A DNA stretch of 28,116 nt from an uncultured Bulleidia sp. GTDB taxonomy: Bacteria > Bacillota_I > Bacilli_A > Erysipelotrichales > Erysipelotrichaceae. The stretch lies in assembly GCA_934754415.1 (NCBI GenBank), contig CAKVIS010000023.1, positions 1 to 28,116 on the forward strand, in the 5' to 3' direction. This document shows, piece after piece, positions 7,376-16,004 of the stretch. Position 1 is the first letter of the stretch; each line of letters starts with the position of its first letter. Under the pieces are notes generated by a model. The model did not search any database, was not told where the DNA came from, and saw only the letters and a list, made by a program, of their open reading frames with translations. The position numbers and the translations under genes were made by a program.

Positions 7376-9540
7376 CAGCTTCTCAACTCCTCTTTTCTCT
7401 TAAGAAAAGAACTCTTCAGTTTCTTCACCCCATATTTTCTGTCAAATGCTACATTGACCAGATCTTTTTCCACAGAGATAACGATACCTTCTCCAAACAT
7501 GGCATGTACAACAAGATCGCCTTTTTTCAGTTTTGCACCTTTTTCAGCAGGCAATTTCTTCTTTTTAATAAACAGCGGTTCTTCTTCAGTCTGTATAAAG
7601 GAAGCTTCTCTTCTTTCCTGTAGCTGCTGTAACTGACTGCCCAGATGTTCAATATACTCTTCATCAATTTCTCTGATAAAGCGAGATGGTTTACGCACTC
7701 TTTGTAAGATAAAGGAAAAACCACCTGCTTCCAGAAGATACAGTTTCTTTCTTGCACGTGTAAAGGCAACATACGCAAGTCGTCTTTCTTCTTCCACACA
7801 ATCACGGCTGTCCTGCAAAGCTCTTTCATTCGGGAAGATACCTTCATTGAGATCCGTCACAAAGACAGTATCGAATTCCAGCCCCTTTGAAGCATGTACA
7901 GTCATCAACTGTACAAAGTCTGACTGCAATACCTGTTCTCTGTCTGTTAAAAGTGTGACTTCCTGCAAATATTCTTCCAGAGTCTGATCAGGATTCTCTG
8001 CAAAGTATTCACGAATATCATCCATGAGTTCTTTTAAGTTTTCGATTCTTTCTATTTCCTTACTTTCCGTTAACATATCTCTGTATCCGGAATCATCCAG
8101 AATTTTTTCAAACAGTTTGACGTAATCCACATCCTCCTCTTGAAGAATGGATTTCCATCTTTCTACCATCTGTACAAACTTATGTAACTGTTCTCCGGCT
8201 TTACCTTTAAAGACATGTGTTTTCAGCACTTCATACATGGTTGTGTGTTCTTCATCCGCAATAGCTCTGATAGAATCCAGAGTTTTAGATCCCACGCCTC
8301 TTTTTGGTACATTAATAATTCTGTTAAAGGCCAGATCATCAGAAGTCACACACATTCTCAGATAACAGATACCATCTTTAATTTCCTGTCTGTCGAAGAA
8401 TCGAAGACCCCCATAGATAACATAAGGAATACGTGCATCTCTCAGTCCTTTTTCCAAAGAACGGGATAAATAGTTAGATCTGTACAGCACCGCCATATCC
8501 TTATAGGCCTTCCCTTGCCTGTGTAACTGCAGAATGGTATCCGCAAGCCATGCGGCTTCATATTCATCCGCTACTGCAGAATAATGTGTTATTTTGACTT
8601 CAGAAGAATCTTCTGTAAATAATTCCTTATCAATACGATTTTTATTATGTTTAATCAGTCCGTTAGCTCCATTTAAAATACAGTCTGTAGAACGATAGTT
8701 CTGATTCAGAATGATAGTCTTACTGGATGGGAAGTCTTTTTCAAAGTGCATGATAATATTCACATCTGCACCACGCCATGTATAAATTGTCTGGTCAGGA
8801 TCCCCCACCACCAGTAAATCATTATCATTTCCAGTCAGAAGTCTGATTAAAGTATATTGTGTTTTATCAATATCCTGAAACTCATCCACCAGAATATGTG
8901 AAAATCTTCTTTGCCATTTGGCAAGTACTTCAGGATATGCTTTGAAAATATCCACGGTCTTTAAAATCAGATCATCAAAATCCAGAGCATATATCTCCTG
9001 TTGTCTTTGGAGATAATACAGATAAATCTTTACCTTCTTCTGTGCCACCTCATCAATACCGGCAAACACAAGTGCCTGCTGAGGGGTAGCTTTTTCCACT
9101 TTACATACAGAAATAAAGTTCAGCATGGAGGAATAGGATACCTTGGAGATATCCACTTCATATTTCTTATAGGCTTCTTTCAAAATTACCTTCTGATCTT
9201 CCGTGTCCATAATAGTAAAGTTTCTGGGCCATCCGGACACATGAATATCCTCTCTTAATATTCTTACGCACAGAGAATGGATAGTGGAGACAAATGGAGA
9301 CGCACTTCCTTCTCCTAACATTTTGGAAACACGTTCCTTCATTTCTTTGGCAGCTTTATTGGTAAAAGTAATTGCCAGTATTTTAGACGGAAAAACATGC
9401 ACATCTTCAATAAGATGTACAATACGTGTTGTCAGTACCCTTGTTTTACCGGAACCTGCTCCGGCAATGATACGTACGTATTTGGCTGATGTTTCCACAG
9501 CTTCTTTTTGATGTGCATTTAATGATTTCAGATCTACCAT
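7375..9540 (-). CDS. pcrA: ATP-dependent DNA helicase PcrA/UvrD family
   Basis: A 721-residue superfamily 1A 3'-5' helicase. Motifs in order: LNAHQKEAV (Q motif), AGAGSGKTRVLTTR (Walker A), TFTNKAAKEMKERV (Ia), VDEFQD (Walker B), GDPDQTIYTWRGA (III), LNQNYRS (IV), TVHASKGLEFD (V) and VAFTRARKKLYL (VI). The C-terminal GDLVVHAMFGEGIV segment is the Tudor-like domain that in PcrA binds RNA polymerase. I start it at the ATG 9538-9540, because AGGAGGG lies 8 nt upstream and the protein then begins MVDLKSLNAHQ as in homologues; a longer frame to 9645 has no family similarity. It is first in the operon with ligA and gatCAB and has its own promoter at 9571-9579. Confidence 0.96.
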   Translation of the reverse strand: MVDLKSLNAHQKEAVETSAKYVRIIAGAGSGKTRVLTTRIVHLIEDVHVFPSKILAITFTNKAAKEMKERVSKMLGEGSASPFVSTIHSLCVRILREDIHVSGWPRNFTIMDTEDQKVILKEAYKKYEVDISKVSYSSMLNFISVCKVEKATPQQALVFAGIDEVAQKKVKIYLYYLQRQQEIYALDFDDLILKTVDIFKAYPEVLAKWQRRFSHILVDEFQDIDKTQYTLIRLLTGNDNDLLVVGDPDQTIYTWRGADVNIIMHFEKDFPSSKTIILNQNYRSTDCILNGANGLIKHNKNRIDKELFTEDSSEVKITHYSAVADEYEAAWLADTILQLHRQGKAYKDMAVLYRSNYLSRSLEKGLRDARIPYVIYGGLRFFDRQEIKDGICYLRMCVTSDDLAFNRIINVPKRGVGSKTLDSIRAIADEEHTTMYEVLKTHVFKGKAGEQLHKFVQMVERWKSILQEEDVDYVKLFEKILDDSGYRDMLTESKEIERIENLKELMDDIREYFAENPDQTLEEYLQEVTLLTDREQVLQSDFVQLMTVHASKGLEFDTVFVTDLNEGIFPNERALQDSRDCVEEERRLAYVAFTRARKKLYLLEAGGFSFILQRVRKPSRFIREIDEEYIEHLGSQLQQLQERREASFIQTEEEPLFIKKKKLPAEKGAKLKKGDLVVHAMFGEGIVISVEKDLVNVAFDRKYGVKKLKSSFLKRKEELRS

Positions 9541-9570
9541 GAAACGTCCCTCCTGATAACAGCAGTAGAA

Positions 9571-9579
9571 ATTATACCA
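9571..9579 (-). promoter_or_regulatory. Extended -10 promoter for the pcrA operon
   Basis: On the minus strand TATAAT (9571-9576) is preceded by TGG, giving a perfect extended -10 (TGnTATAAT). The -35 region is weak. The start would fall near 9564, leaving a leader of about 24 nt with AGGAGGG before the pcrA ATG. Confidence 0.7.
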
Positions 9580-9630
9580 TGTGTTGAAGAAAACTAACGG
9601 GACTTCTTCGCATTGCTTCACAAAATACAT

Positions 9631-9654
9631 TATAATAGGATACATACATAGGAG
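9631..9654 (+). promoter_or_regulatory. -10 box and ribosome binding site for the methyltransferase gene
   Basis: TATAAT at 9631-9636 is followed by GGAG at 9651-9654, 7 nt before the ATG at 9662. No good -35 is seen at 17 nt; a TTGCTT at 9613-9618 is only 12 nt away. It is divergent from the pcrA promoter. Confidence 0.5.
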
Positions 9655-9661
9655 ACTTTAC

Positions 9662-10537
9662 ATGATATATACCGCTAGTGATTGGAAAGATTACCAGTGT
9701 TTAGATGCTGGTGACGGAGAAAAATTAGAAATTTGGAAAGGCATTACACTCAGAAGACCTGATCCTCAGGCTATCTGGCCTAAAGATAAAAAATCCGGCT
9801 GGAATGCAGTAGATGCCCATTACCACAGATCCAAATCCGGTGGAGGATCATGGGAATATAAAAAGAAACTTCCGGAATCCTGGACAATTGACTATAAGGG
9901 ACTGACTTTCAAAGTATCCCCTACAGGCTTCAAACATACAGGCATCTTCCCGGAACAGGCAGTTAACTGGGACTGGATGACCAATCTGATTTCTGCACAT
10001 AAAGACGAAGAGATTCGCGTACTCAATTTATTTGCCTACACAGGATGTGCTACCATGGCATGTTCCAAAGCAGGTGCAGCAGAAGTAGTGCACGTAGACG
10101 CTTCCAAAGGCATGGTACAGTGGGCTAAAGAAAACAGAGATTTATCTTCTCTAACAGAAAACAAGATTCGCTTTATCGTAGATGACTGTTTAAAGTTTGT
10201 GGAAAGAGAAAAAAGAAGATGCCATACCTATCATGGTATCCTGATGGATCCGCCAAGTTACGGAAGAGGTCCAAACGGAGAAATGTGGAAATTCGAAAAA
10301 GAAATTACCGCACTGATTAAAGCTACAACGGAAATTCTGGATGATAATGCGTTATTTTATCTGATTAATTCGTATACCACAGGCTTTTCCTCTACAGTTC
10401 TGGATAACTTGTTAAAAACAATGGTATTGCCTGCGCATCCAAACGGAAAAGTGGAAACAGGTGAAATTGCCATTCCTTTACAAAACAGAGATCTGCTGTT
10501 ACCTTGCGGTATCTACGGACGCTGGGAAAGAAAATAA
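9662..10537 (+). CDS. Class I SAM-dependent methyltransferase, RlmI-like
   Basis: A 291-residue methyltransferase of the COG1092 (RlmI/YccW-like) group, probably acting on rRNA. It shows SAM motif I in VLNLFAYTGCATMACSKAGA, an acidic Asp after it (HVDAS) and the catalytic DPPSYGRG motif (motif IV) near 200. The N-terminal part (LRRPDPQAIWP) and the FKHTGIFPEQAVNW block before motif I are typical of this short form, which lacks the PUA domain of E. coli RlmI. I use the ATG at 9662 because it has GGAG 7 nt upstream and a TATAAT box; the frame is open further upstream without similarity. It abuts the pseudouridine synthase gene (stop TAA immediately followed by ATG), so the two rRNA-modification genes are co-expressed. 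The exact target base is not deducible. Confidence 0.85.
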   Translation: MIYTASDWKDYQCLDAGDGEKLEIWKGITLRRPDPQAIWPKDKKSGWNAVDAHYHRSKSGGGSWEYKKKLPESWTIDYKGLTFKVSPTGFKHTGIFPEQAVNWDWMTNLISAHKDEEIRVLNLFAYTGCATMACSKAGAAEVVHVDASKGMVQWAKENRDLSSLTENKIRFIVDDCLKFVEREKRRCHTYHGILMDPPSYGRGPNGEMWKFEKEITALIKATTEILDDNALFYLINSYTTGFSSTVLDNLLKTMVLPAHPNGKVETGEIAIPLQNRDLLLPCGIYGRWERK

Positions 10538-11200
10538 ATGTTAAAAATATTATATGAAGACAACCATGTCTTATGTGTGGAGAAACCTGTGAACATTCCT
10601 GTACAGGCTGATTCCACAAAAGACATCGACATGCTGGAAATGTGTAAAGCCTATATCAAGGAAAAATATCAGAAACCTGGCAATGTGTGGCTGGGACTTG
10701 TACACAGACTGGACAGACCTGTTGGAGGATGTATGGTATTTGCCAAAACTTCCAAGGCCGCTTCCCGTTTGTCCGAATCCATACGCACACACATGGTGGA
10801 AAAAGAGTACTTTGCAGTGGTGGAGGGGAATCCTGCCAAACAGGGAATACTGGAAGATTACCTGGAGAAGAATACAAAGACCAATCTTGTAAAAGTCACA
10901 GATAAAGCCCATGGTAAATTTGCAAGACTGCGCTATGAAGTATTAAGCACAAAAGGCAACCTTTCTCTTGTACATATTCATCTTGAAACAGGAAGACCAC
11001 ATCAGATTCGTGTACAGTTTTCCTCCAGAGGGTATCCTTTATATAATGATCAAAGGTATAACCCGCATGCAAAGAAAGGTCAGATTGCTTTATGGGCAGT
11101 CAGGCTGACATTTCCGCATCCTGTTACAAAACAACCTGTCACAGTAACAGATTTTCCAAAAGAACCATGGAATGGATTTGAGGTGAGACAATATGGCTAA
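10538..11200 (+). CDS. RluA-family RNA pseudouridine synthase
   Basis: A 220-residue pseudouridine synthase with only the catalytic domain and no S4 domain. The active-site Asp59 lies in HRLDRPVGG, and the later GRPHQIRVQFSSRGYPL block is the other family hallmark. The N-terminal YEDNHVLCVEKP is also typical. It isomerises uridine to pseudouridine in rRNA or tRNA; the target is unknown. Its start codon follows the methyltransferase stop directly, and its end overlaps the start of the peptidase gene by 8 nt. Confidence 0.9.
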   Translation: MLKILYEDNHVLCVEKPVNIPVQADSTKDIDMLEMCKAYIKEKYQKPGNVWLGLVHRLDRPVGGCMVFAKTSKAASRLSESIRTHMVEKEYFAVVEGNPAKQGILEDYLEKNTKTNLVKVTDKAHGKFARLRYEVLSTKGNLSLVHIHLETGRPHQIRVQFSSRGYPLYNDQRYNPHAKKGQIALWAVRLTFPHPVTKQPVTVTDFPKEPWNGFEVRQYG

Positions 11201-12434
11201 GAAAAAGAAAAGAAGAAGATATAAAATCAACTGGAATGTACTGGTTCCTGATTTTATTGCCAACAGAAAAAGACCAAGAAGACGTCTGAGAAAACCTGTT
11301 ATCTTCGGTGGTCTTGCCATTATCCTTCTGTTACTGAGTATATGGCTGGTACCGCCTCAGATCACCAATTCAAAACTAAAGAAGCTCGGATACAACAAAT
11401 CAGAAATCACAGAAATCAAAGAACTGAAATTAACAAAAACTATTTTAAATAATGCGTATTATTCAGAGGCTTTAGCCAAAGCCCTTCTGGATAAGACCCT
11501 CAACACTGATTACCTTCCTTTATATCTTGCAGTAGATGGAAACAGAACTTTAACTGATGAAGATTTCCTTCTCTATGCAAGACTGGAAGATAAAGGTTAT
11601 GAAACAGATCAGATTCAGAACCTGTTCAAAAATCTTGAGGACTTTGAAATCATTCCATTACTGATATTTGACTATCAGTACAATGAAAACGTCTATATTG
11701 ATGACTGCAAAGCCAACAGAGACCATAACTCTCAGGACAGCTTCTCATTAACCAACAGCTATGTCACCTACTACGAAAAAGCGAAAGACATTTCCAACGC
11801 TGAAGATCTGACAGTACTTGTCACCAAAAACAAGCTGTTACCGGAATCCTATGTTCCATCAGATCTGACAGAAATAGATTCCAATTTTTCTGTAGATGGC
11901 TTACAGCTAAGAAAAGAAGCTGCAGAAAGCTTTACCGCTTTTGCAACAAATGCAAGCAGTAACGGTGCACGCATCTACGCAGTACTGGGATATCGTTCCT
12001 ACGAAGATCAGCAAAGTGCCTACAACAGTCTGTCCTTATATAACGGTGAGGAGTATGCTCTGACACATGCCGCAAAAGCAGGTGCCAGTGAACATCAGAC
12101 AGGTTTATCTGTCAATGTAGCGGTGGTAGGTCAGGAAAGTGAAGATTTTGAAACCACCACCAGCGGACAATGGGCATTACAAAACTGCAGTACCTACGGA
12201 TTTATTGAAAGATATCCAGTGGGCAAAGAATACTTAACAGGCTTTACAGCCGAAACCGATCATTTCCGTTATGTCGGCAAACAGCTGGCTCAGGAAATCA
12301 CAGCTTCCAAACTGACATTTGATGAATTCTATGCAGTATATCTGGACAGCTGGTCTGATGAATCCCTCAAACCTGCAAAATCTGTTCTCGATAATGCCTA
12401 CCCGATAATTTCTGATGATAAGGATCAAGCGTAA
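11193..12434 (+). CDS. VanY-like (peptidase family M15B) membrane-anchored protein with altered zinc ligand
   Basis: A 413-residue protein with a very basic cytoplasmic start (AKKKKRRRYK), a single membrane anchor at about 35-53 and an extracellular part. Residues 230-375 are a D-alanyl-D-alanine carboxypeptidase/VanY-type domain: GYRSYEDQQSAY, then SEHQTGLSVNV, then ETDHFRYVG. In active M15B enzymes the zinc ligands are the His and Asp of SxHxxGxAxD and the His of ExxH. Here His301, Glu354 and His357 are present but the Asp position is Asn308. The enzyme may have altered metal binding or have lost activity; Asn can still coordinate weakly. The ribosome binding site GAGGTGAG lies within the end of the preceding gene. 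The intermediate region (55-225) is unrecognised. Likely role: trimming or sensing of peptidoglycan stem peptides. Confidence 0.85.
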   Translation: MAKKKKRRRYKINWNVLVPDFIANRKRPRRRLRKPVIFGGLAIILLLLSIWLVPPQITNSKLKKLGYNKSEITEIKELKLTKTILNNAYYSEALAKALLDKTLNTDYLPLYLAVDGNRTLTDEDFLLYARLEDKGYETDQIQNLFKNLEDFEIIPLLIFDYQYNENVYIDDCKANRDHNSQDSFSLTNSYVTYYEKAKDISNAEDLTVLVTKNKLLPESYVPSDLTEIDSNFSVDGLQLRKEAAESFTAFATNASSNGARIYAVLGYRSYEDQQSAYNSLSLYNGEEYALTHAAKAGASEHQTGLSVNVAVVGQESEDFETTTSGQWALQNCSTYGFIERYPVGKEYLTGFTAETDHFRYVGKQLAQEITASKLTFDEFYAVYLDSWSDESLKPAKSVLDNAYPIISDDKDQA

Positions 12435-12470
12435 TACTATACACTTGGCCCTTTTTTGTATGCAATTACC

Positions 12471-12499
12471 TTTACAAATCAAAAGATACGTATCAGAAT
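12471..12499 (+). promoter_or_regulatory. Candidate promoter for the ABC transporter gene, possibly leaderless
   Basis: TTTACA (12471-12476), a 17-bp spacer and CAGAAT (12494-12499) precede the ATG at 12506 by only 6 nt, which would put the transcript start on the start codon. No Shine-Dalgarno sequence is present before this ATG. A palindrome GATACGTATC (12485-12494) lies in the spacer. Confidence 0.4.
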
Positions 12500-12505
12500 A
12501 AGCAC

Positions 12506-15500
12506 ATGTTACAGATAAAGAATATAAAGAAACAGTACAAAACAGGAACCTTGGTACAGCAGGCATTAAATGATGTCAGTGTCAACTTCAGAGATAATGA
12601 ATTCGTTGCCATACTCGGACCAAGCGGTTCTGGTAAAACAACCTTATTAAATGTAATCGGTGGTCTGGATAAATATGATTCAGGTGAACTGATTATCAAT
12701 TCCGTCACCACAAAAAAGTATTCAGATTCAGACTGGGATTACTATCGTAATCACACAATAGGCTTTGTCTTTCAGTCCTACAACCTGATTCCTCATCAAT
12801 CCGTCCTTGCTAACGTAGAACTTGCCTTAACCATTTCAGGCATATCCGGAAGTGAGAAAAAGCAAAGGGCCATGCAGGCATTGAAATCCGTAGGTCTTCA
12901 GGAACAGATGCATAAAAAACCAGCCCAGATGTCCGGTGGTCAGATGCAGCGAGTTGCCATCGCAAGAGCTCTTGTCAATGATCCGGATATTGTCTTAGCA
13001 GATGAACCTACCGGTGCTCTGGATTCAGAAACCAGTGTACAGGTTATGGATCTGTTAAAAGAAGTTGCAAAAGACAGACTGGTGGTCATGGTTACACATA
13101 ACCCGGATCTTGCAAGACAATACGCTACACGTATTGTTACAATCAAAGACGGAAAAATACTGGAAGATACCAATCCGTACATCATCAAAGAAGATACGCC
13201 GGTAAAAACAGAAAAAACAGGAAAAAGCTCCATGTCTTTTCTTACCGCATTATCTTTATCCTTTAATAACTTAAGAACCAAACTGACAAGAACCTTACTG
13301 GTTGCCATTGCAGGATCTATAGGTATTATCGGCATTGGATTGATCATGGCCTTAAGTACAGGCGTCAATGCATATATCAATGACACCGAAAAAGAAGCCA
13401 TGAGTGAGTATCCAATACAGATTACTTCTGTCGGCTTTGATATGAGCAGTATGATGTCTAATGTCTCAGGACAGGTACAGAAAGATAAACAGCAGGCAAA
13501 AGAAGAAAAAACAGATACTACGATTACAGTGGTGGATACTATCTCTTCCATGTTCAAAGGTATGAATACCAATGATCTGAAATCATTAAAAGCATATCTT
13601 CAAAGTGAAGAATCCAATATAGATCAATCTGCCCGTTCCATAGAATACATCTATGACATCACTCCACAGATTTTTCAGGAGGAAAGCGATGGCGTACATA
13701 AAGTATCTCCCTCCAATTTCTATAACTACACTTCTATGTCCAGTATGATGGGAACTTCCTCTTCCTCTTCATCCAGTTTCTTTGCATTACCTTCAGATGC
13801 AGAGTTATATACTTCTCAATATACCCTGGAAGAAGGTCACTGGCCTGAAAATGAAAATGAAGCAGTACTGATACTGTCTTCCGGAGGTTCTGTTCCAGAT
13901 ACGCTTCTCTATGCCCTGGGTCTTAGAGACAGAAATGAAATGACAAGTATGATGAATGCGATGAGACAGAATAAAACCTATCAGATAAAAGAAGACAACA
14001 CTACATATACGTATTCTGATTTTTTAAACAGAGAATTTAAGGTTCTCAGCAGCAGTGACTATTATTCTTACGATGAAAATCAGAAAATCTATACAAGCCA
14101 TGAAGATAACAGTAACTATATTACCTCTTTAATGAATTCTGCCATTCCTTTAAAGATTACAGGTATTGCAAGACCATCAGATTCTTCAAACAGTGCCATG
14201 TTATCCACTGGTATCGGCTATTCTTCAAAGCTTACAAAAGCATTAATGGAAAGAAGTAAAAACAGCGATGTAGTCAAAGCACAGTTAGCAGACAGTTCCA
14301 TCAATGTCTTTACGGGTACTGCTTTCAGTGAGGAAAAACAGCCTGCCAGTTTCAATCTGGACAATCTGTTTTCCTTTGATTCCAATGCCTTTGCAAATGC
14401 CTTCAGTATGGACTCAGCAAATCTTCCAGCCATGGATATAGATACTTCAAAACTATTGGATACGAACATTCTCTCCAGTACCTTACCTTCCTTTACCAGT
14501 GATGATCTGATGGCATTAACTAAAGATGTAACCATCACTCAGGAAAACCTCAGTGAACTGTTACAAACACTGTATACAGGATTTATGGAAGATGAAAATA
14601 ACTCCAAAGTGCTCAACCTGTATATCACAGGCTTACAGCAATACATGATGGATCCTTCCTCCGATGCTCAGACCATTCTGAAAGATTTCATCCAGAACAA
14701 ACTGGCTGATCAGTTACCACAGGAATTAACTCCTGAAGGATTACAGGAAATCGCCAAAGCATTTCTGCAGGACTATAACGACTGGTTACAGGACAACAGT
14801 ATTCCAAATCCGGAATATCAGGATCACATAGAAGAGTACCTGAACAGTGAACAGGGAAAAAACTTCTTCAAAAATCAGAGTAATATCATCCTGCAGAAAA
14901 TTCTGGATATATCCATTTCCTCAGAAGACCTGCAGCAATTAGCCAAAGACTTATCCGAAGGTTATACAATCTATGCACAGCAAAATCAGTTAACCACTCT
15001 TGATGATGTCACAAAACAATTACAGTTATACCTGGATACACAGTCCCCTGTCATTAACAAATACATCGAAACTAATGTCACAGGACCAATCGCTTCTTCT
15101 TTCACTACCCTGTTACAGACAAAGATGATGTCCTTTACAAATTCCTTTTCTTCCCAGTTATCCTCATCCATGTCCTATATCATGGGCTCCATGACTTCTG
15201 CCATTTCAGATATGATGAGTTCTGCATTCAATATTGATCCTCAGGCATTTGCCAATGCCTTCCAGATGAATATGACCGCAGAAGACTTGCAGGATATGAT
15301 GACTTCTTTTGCCGGTGCTTCCTCCTCTTCCTATACCTCCAATTTAAGTACATTAGGCTATGCAGATGAAGACACACCTTCAGAAATTGATATCTATCCA
15401 AAAGATTTCAACACAAAAGAAACCATCAATTCCATCTTAAGCAGCTACAACCAGAAGATGAAAGATACAGACCAGAAAGAAAAAGTGATTATCTATACAG

Positions 15501-15952
15501 ACCTTGTCGCAACGATGCTTTCTTCAGTTACCACCATCGTCAATACCTTAAGTTATGTTCTGATAGCTTTTGTAGGTATTTCTCTGGTAGTTTCCTCCAT
15601 TATGATCGGGGTTATCACCTATATCTCCGTACTGGAAAGGAGAAAGGAAATCGGTGTATTACGTGCTCTTGGTGCTTCCAAGCACAACATCACACAGGTA
15701 TTTAATGCAGAAACTGTGATTACCGGCGGTCTTGCAGGTGTATTTGGCGTAGGATTAGCCAATCTGTTATTAATCCCAACAAATATGATCGTGCATATGA
15801 TTGCAGATAACACAAAGATCAACGCATCACTTCCGATGAGTAATGCACTGGGGCTGATTCTGTTAAGTACAGCTCTGACAGTTCTGGCAGGACTGATTCC
15901 GGCTAAAAAAGCCGCAAAGAGCGATCCGGTGATTGCATTACGTTCGGAATAA
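12506..15952 (+). CDS. ABC transporter: ATP-binding domain fused to FtsX/MacB-type permease with very large ectodomain
   Basis: A 1148-residue fusion. The N-terminal ATPase (about 1-230) has Walker A GPSGSGKTT (38-46), Q-loop FQSYNLIP, signature MSGGQMQR (142-149, Met in place of the usual Leu), Walker B VLADEPTGALD and H-loop VMVTHN. A first membrane segment at about 263-285 leads to an extracellular region of roughly 720 residues, rich in Ser, Met, Gln and Asp with poly-Ser runs. A C-terminal FtsX domain follows, with three membrane segments and the VLERRKEIGVLRALGAS loop (about 1040-1055). The topology (one plus three segments) is MacB-like, but the ectodomain is several times larger than in MacB. 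MacB-type systems act in peptide or drug export or envelope mechanics; the substrate here is unknown. There is no separate ATPase or regulator gene nearby. Confidence 0.92.
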   Translation: MLQIKNIKKQYKTGTLVQQALNDVSVNFRDNEFVAILGPSGSGKTTLLNVIGGLDKYDSGELIINSVTTKKYSDSDWDYYRNHTIGFVFQSYNLIPHQSVLANVELALTISGISGSEKKQRAMQALKSVGLQEQMHKKPAQMSGGQMQRVAIARALVNDPDIVLADEPTGALDSETSVQVMDLLKEVAKDRLVVMVTHNPDLARQYATRIVTIKDGKILEDTNPYIIKEDTPVKTEKTGKSSMSFLTALSLSFNNLRTKLTRTLLVAIAGSIGIIGIGLIMALSTGVNAYINDTEKEAMSEYPIQITSVGFDMSSMMSNVSGQVQKDKQQAKEEKTDTTITVVDTISSMFKGMNTNDLKSLKAYLQSEESNIDQSARSIEYIYDITPQIFQEESDGVHKVSPSNFYNYTSMSSMMGTSSSSSSSFFALPSDAELYTSQYTLEEGHWPENENEAVLILSSGGSVPDTLLYALGLRDRNEMTSMMNAMRQNKTYQIKEDNTTYTYSDFLNREFKVLSSSDYYSYDENQKIYTSHEDNSNYITSLMNSAIPLKITGIARPSDSSNSAMLSTGIGYSSKLTKALMERSKNSDVVKAQLADSSINVFTGTAFSEEKQPASFNLDNLFSFDSNAFANAFSMDSANLPAMDIDTSKLLDTNILSSTLPSFTSDDLMALTKDVTITQENLSELLQTLYTGFMEDENNSKVLNLYITGLQQYMMDPSSDAQTILKDFIQNKLADQLPQELTPEGLQEIAKAFLQDYNDWLQDNSIPNPEYQDHIEEYLNSEQGKNFFKNQSNIILQKILDISISSEDLQQLAKDLSEGYTIYAQQNQLTTLDDVTKQLQLYLDTQSPVINKYIETNVTGPIASSFTTLLQTKMMSFTNSFSSQLSSSMSYIMGSMTSAISDMMSSAFNIDPQAFANAFQMNMTAEDLQDMMTSFAGASSSSYTSNLSTLGYADEDTPSEIDIYPKDFNTKETINSILSSYNQKMKDTDQKEKVIIYTDLVATMLSSVTTIVNTLSYVLIAFVGISLVVSSIMIGVITYISVLERRKEIGVLRALGASKHNITQVFNAETVITGGLAGVFGVGLANLLLIPTNMIVHMIADNTKINASLPMSNALGLILLSTALTVLAGLIPAKKAAKSDPVIALRSE

Positions 15953-15972
15953 TTTGACAAACATTTTATAAT
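15944..15972 (+). promoter_or_regulatory. Candidate promoter of the CobW gene pair
   Basis: TATAAT at 15967-15972 has a weak -35 (TTCGGA, 15944-15949) at 17 bp. A striking TTGACA at 15954-15959 is only 7 bp from the -10 and cannot be its partner. AGGAG at 15991-15995 precedes the ATG at 16005. I saw no Zur-type inverted repeat. Confidence 0.4.
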
Positions 15973-16004
15973 AGTAAATGGTAGTAAAAAAGGAGATGAA
16001 ACTC

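Noticed and set aside
12940..13572. 210-codon minus-strand open frame opposite the ABC ATPase
   Set aside because: It is the antisense shadow of the ATPase/permease gene, with no family motifs and no start signals.
15954..15972. TTGACA followed by TATAAT before the CobW pair, looking like a consensus promoter
   Set aside because: The two boxes are only 7 bp apart, too close to act together. Only the TATAAT is kept, with a weak -35 further upstream.
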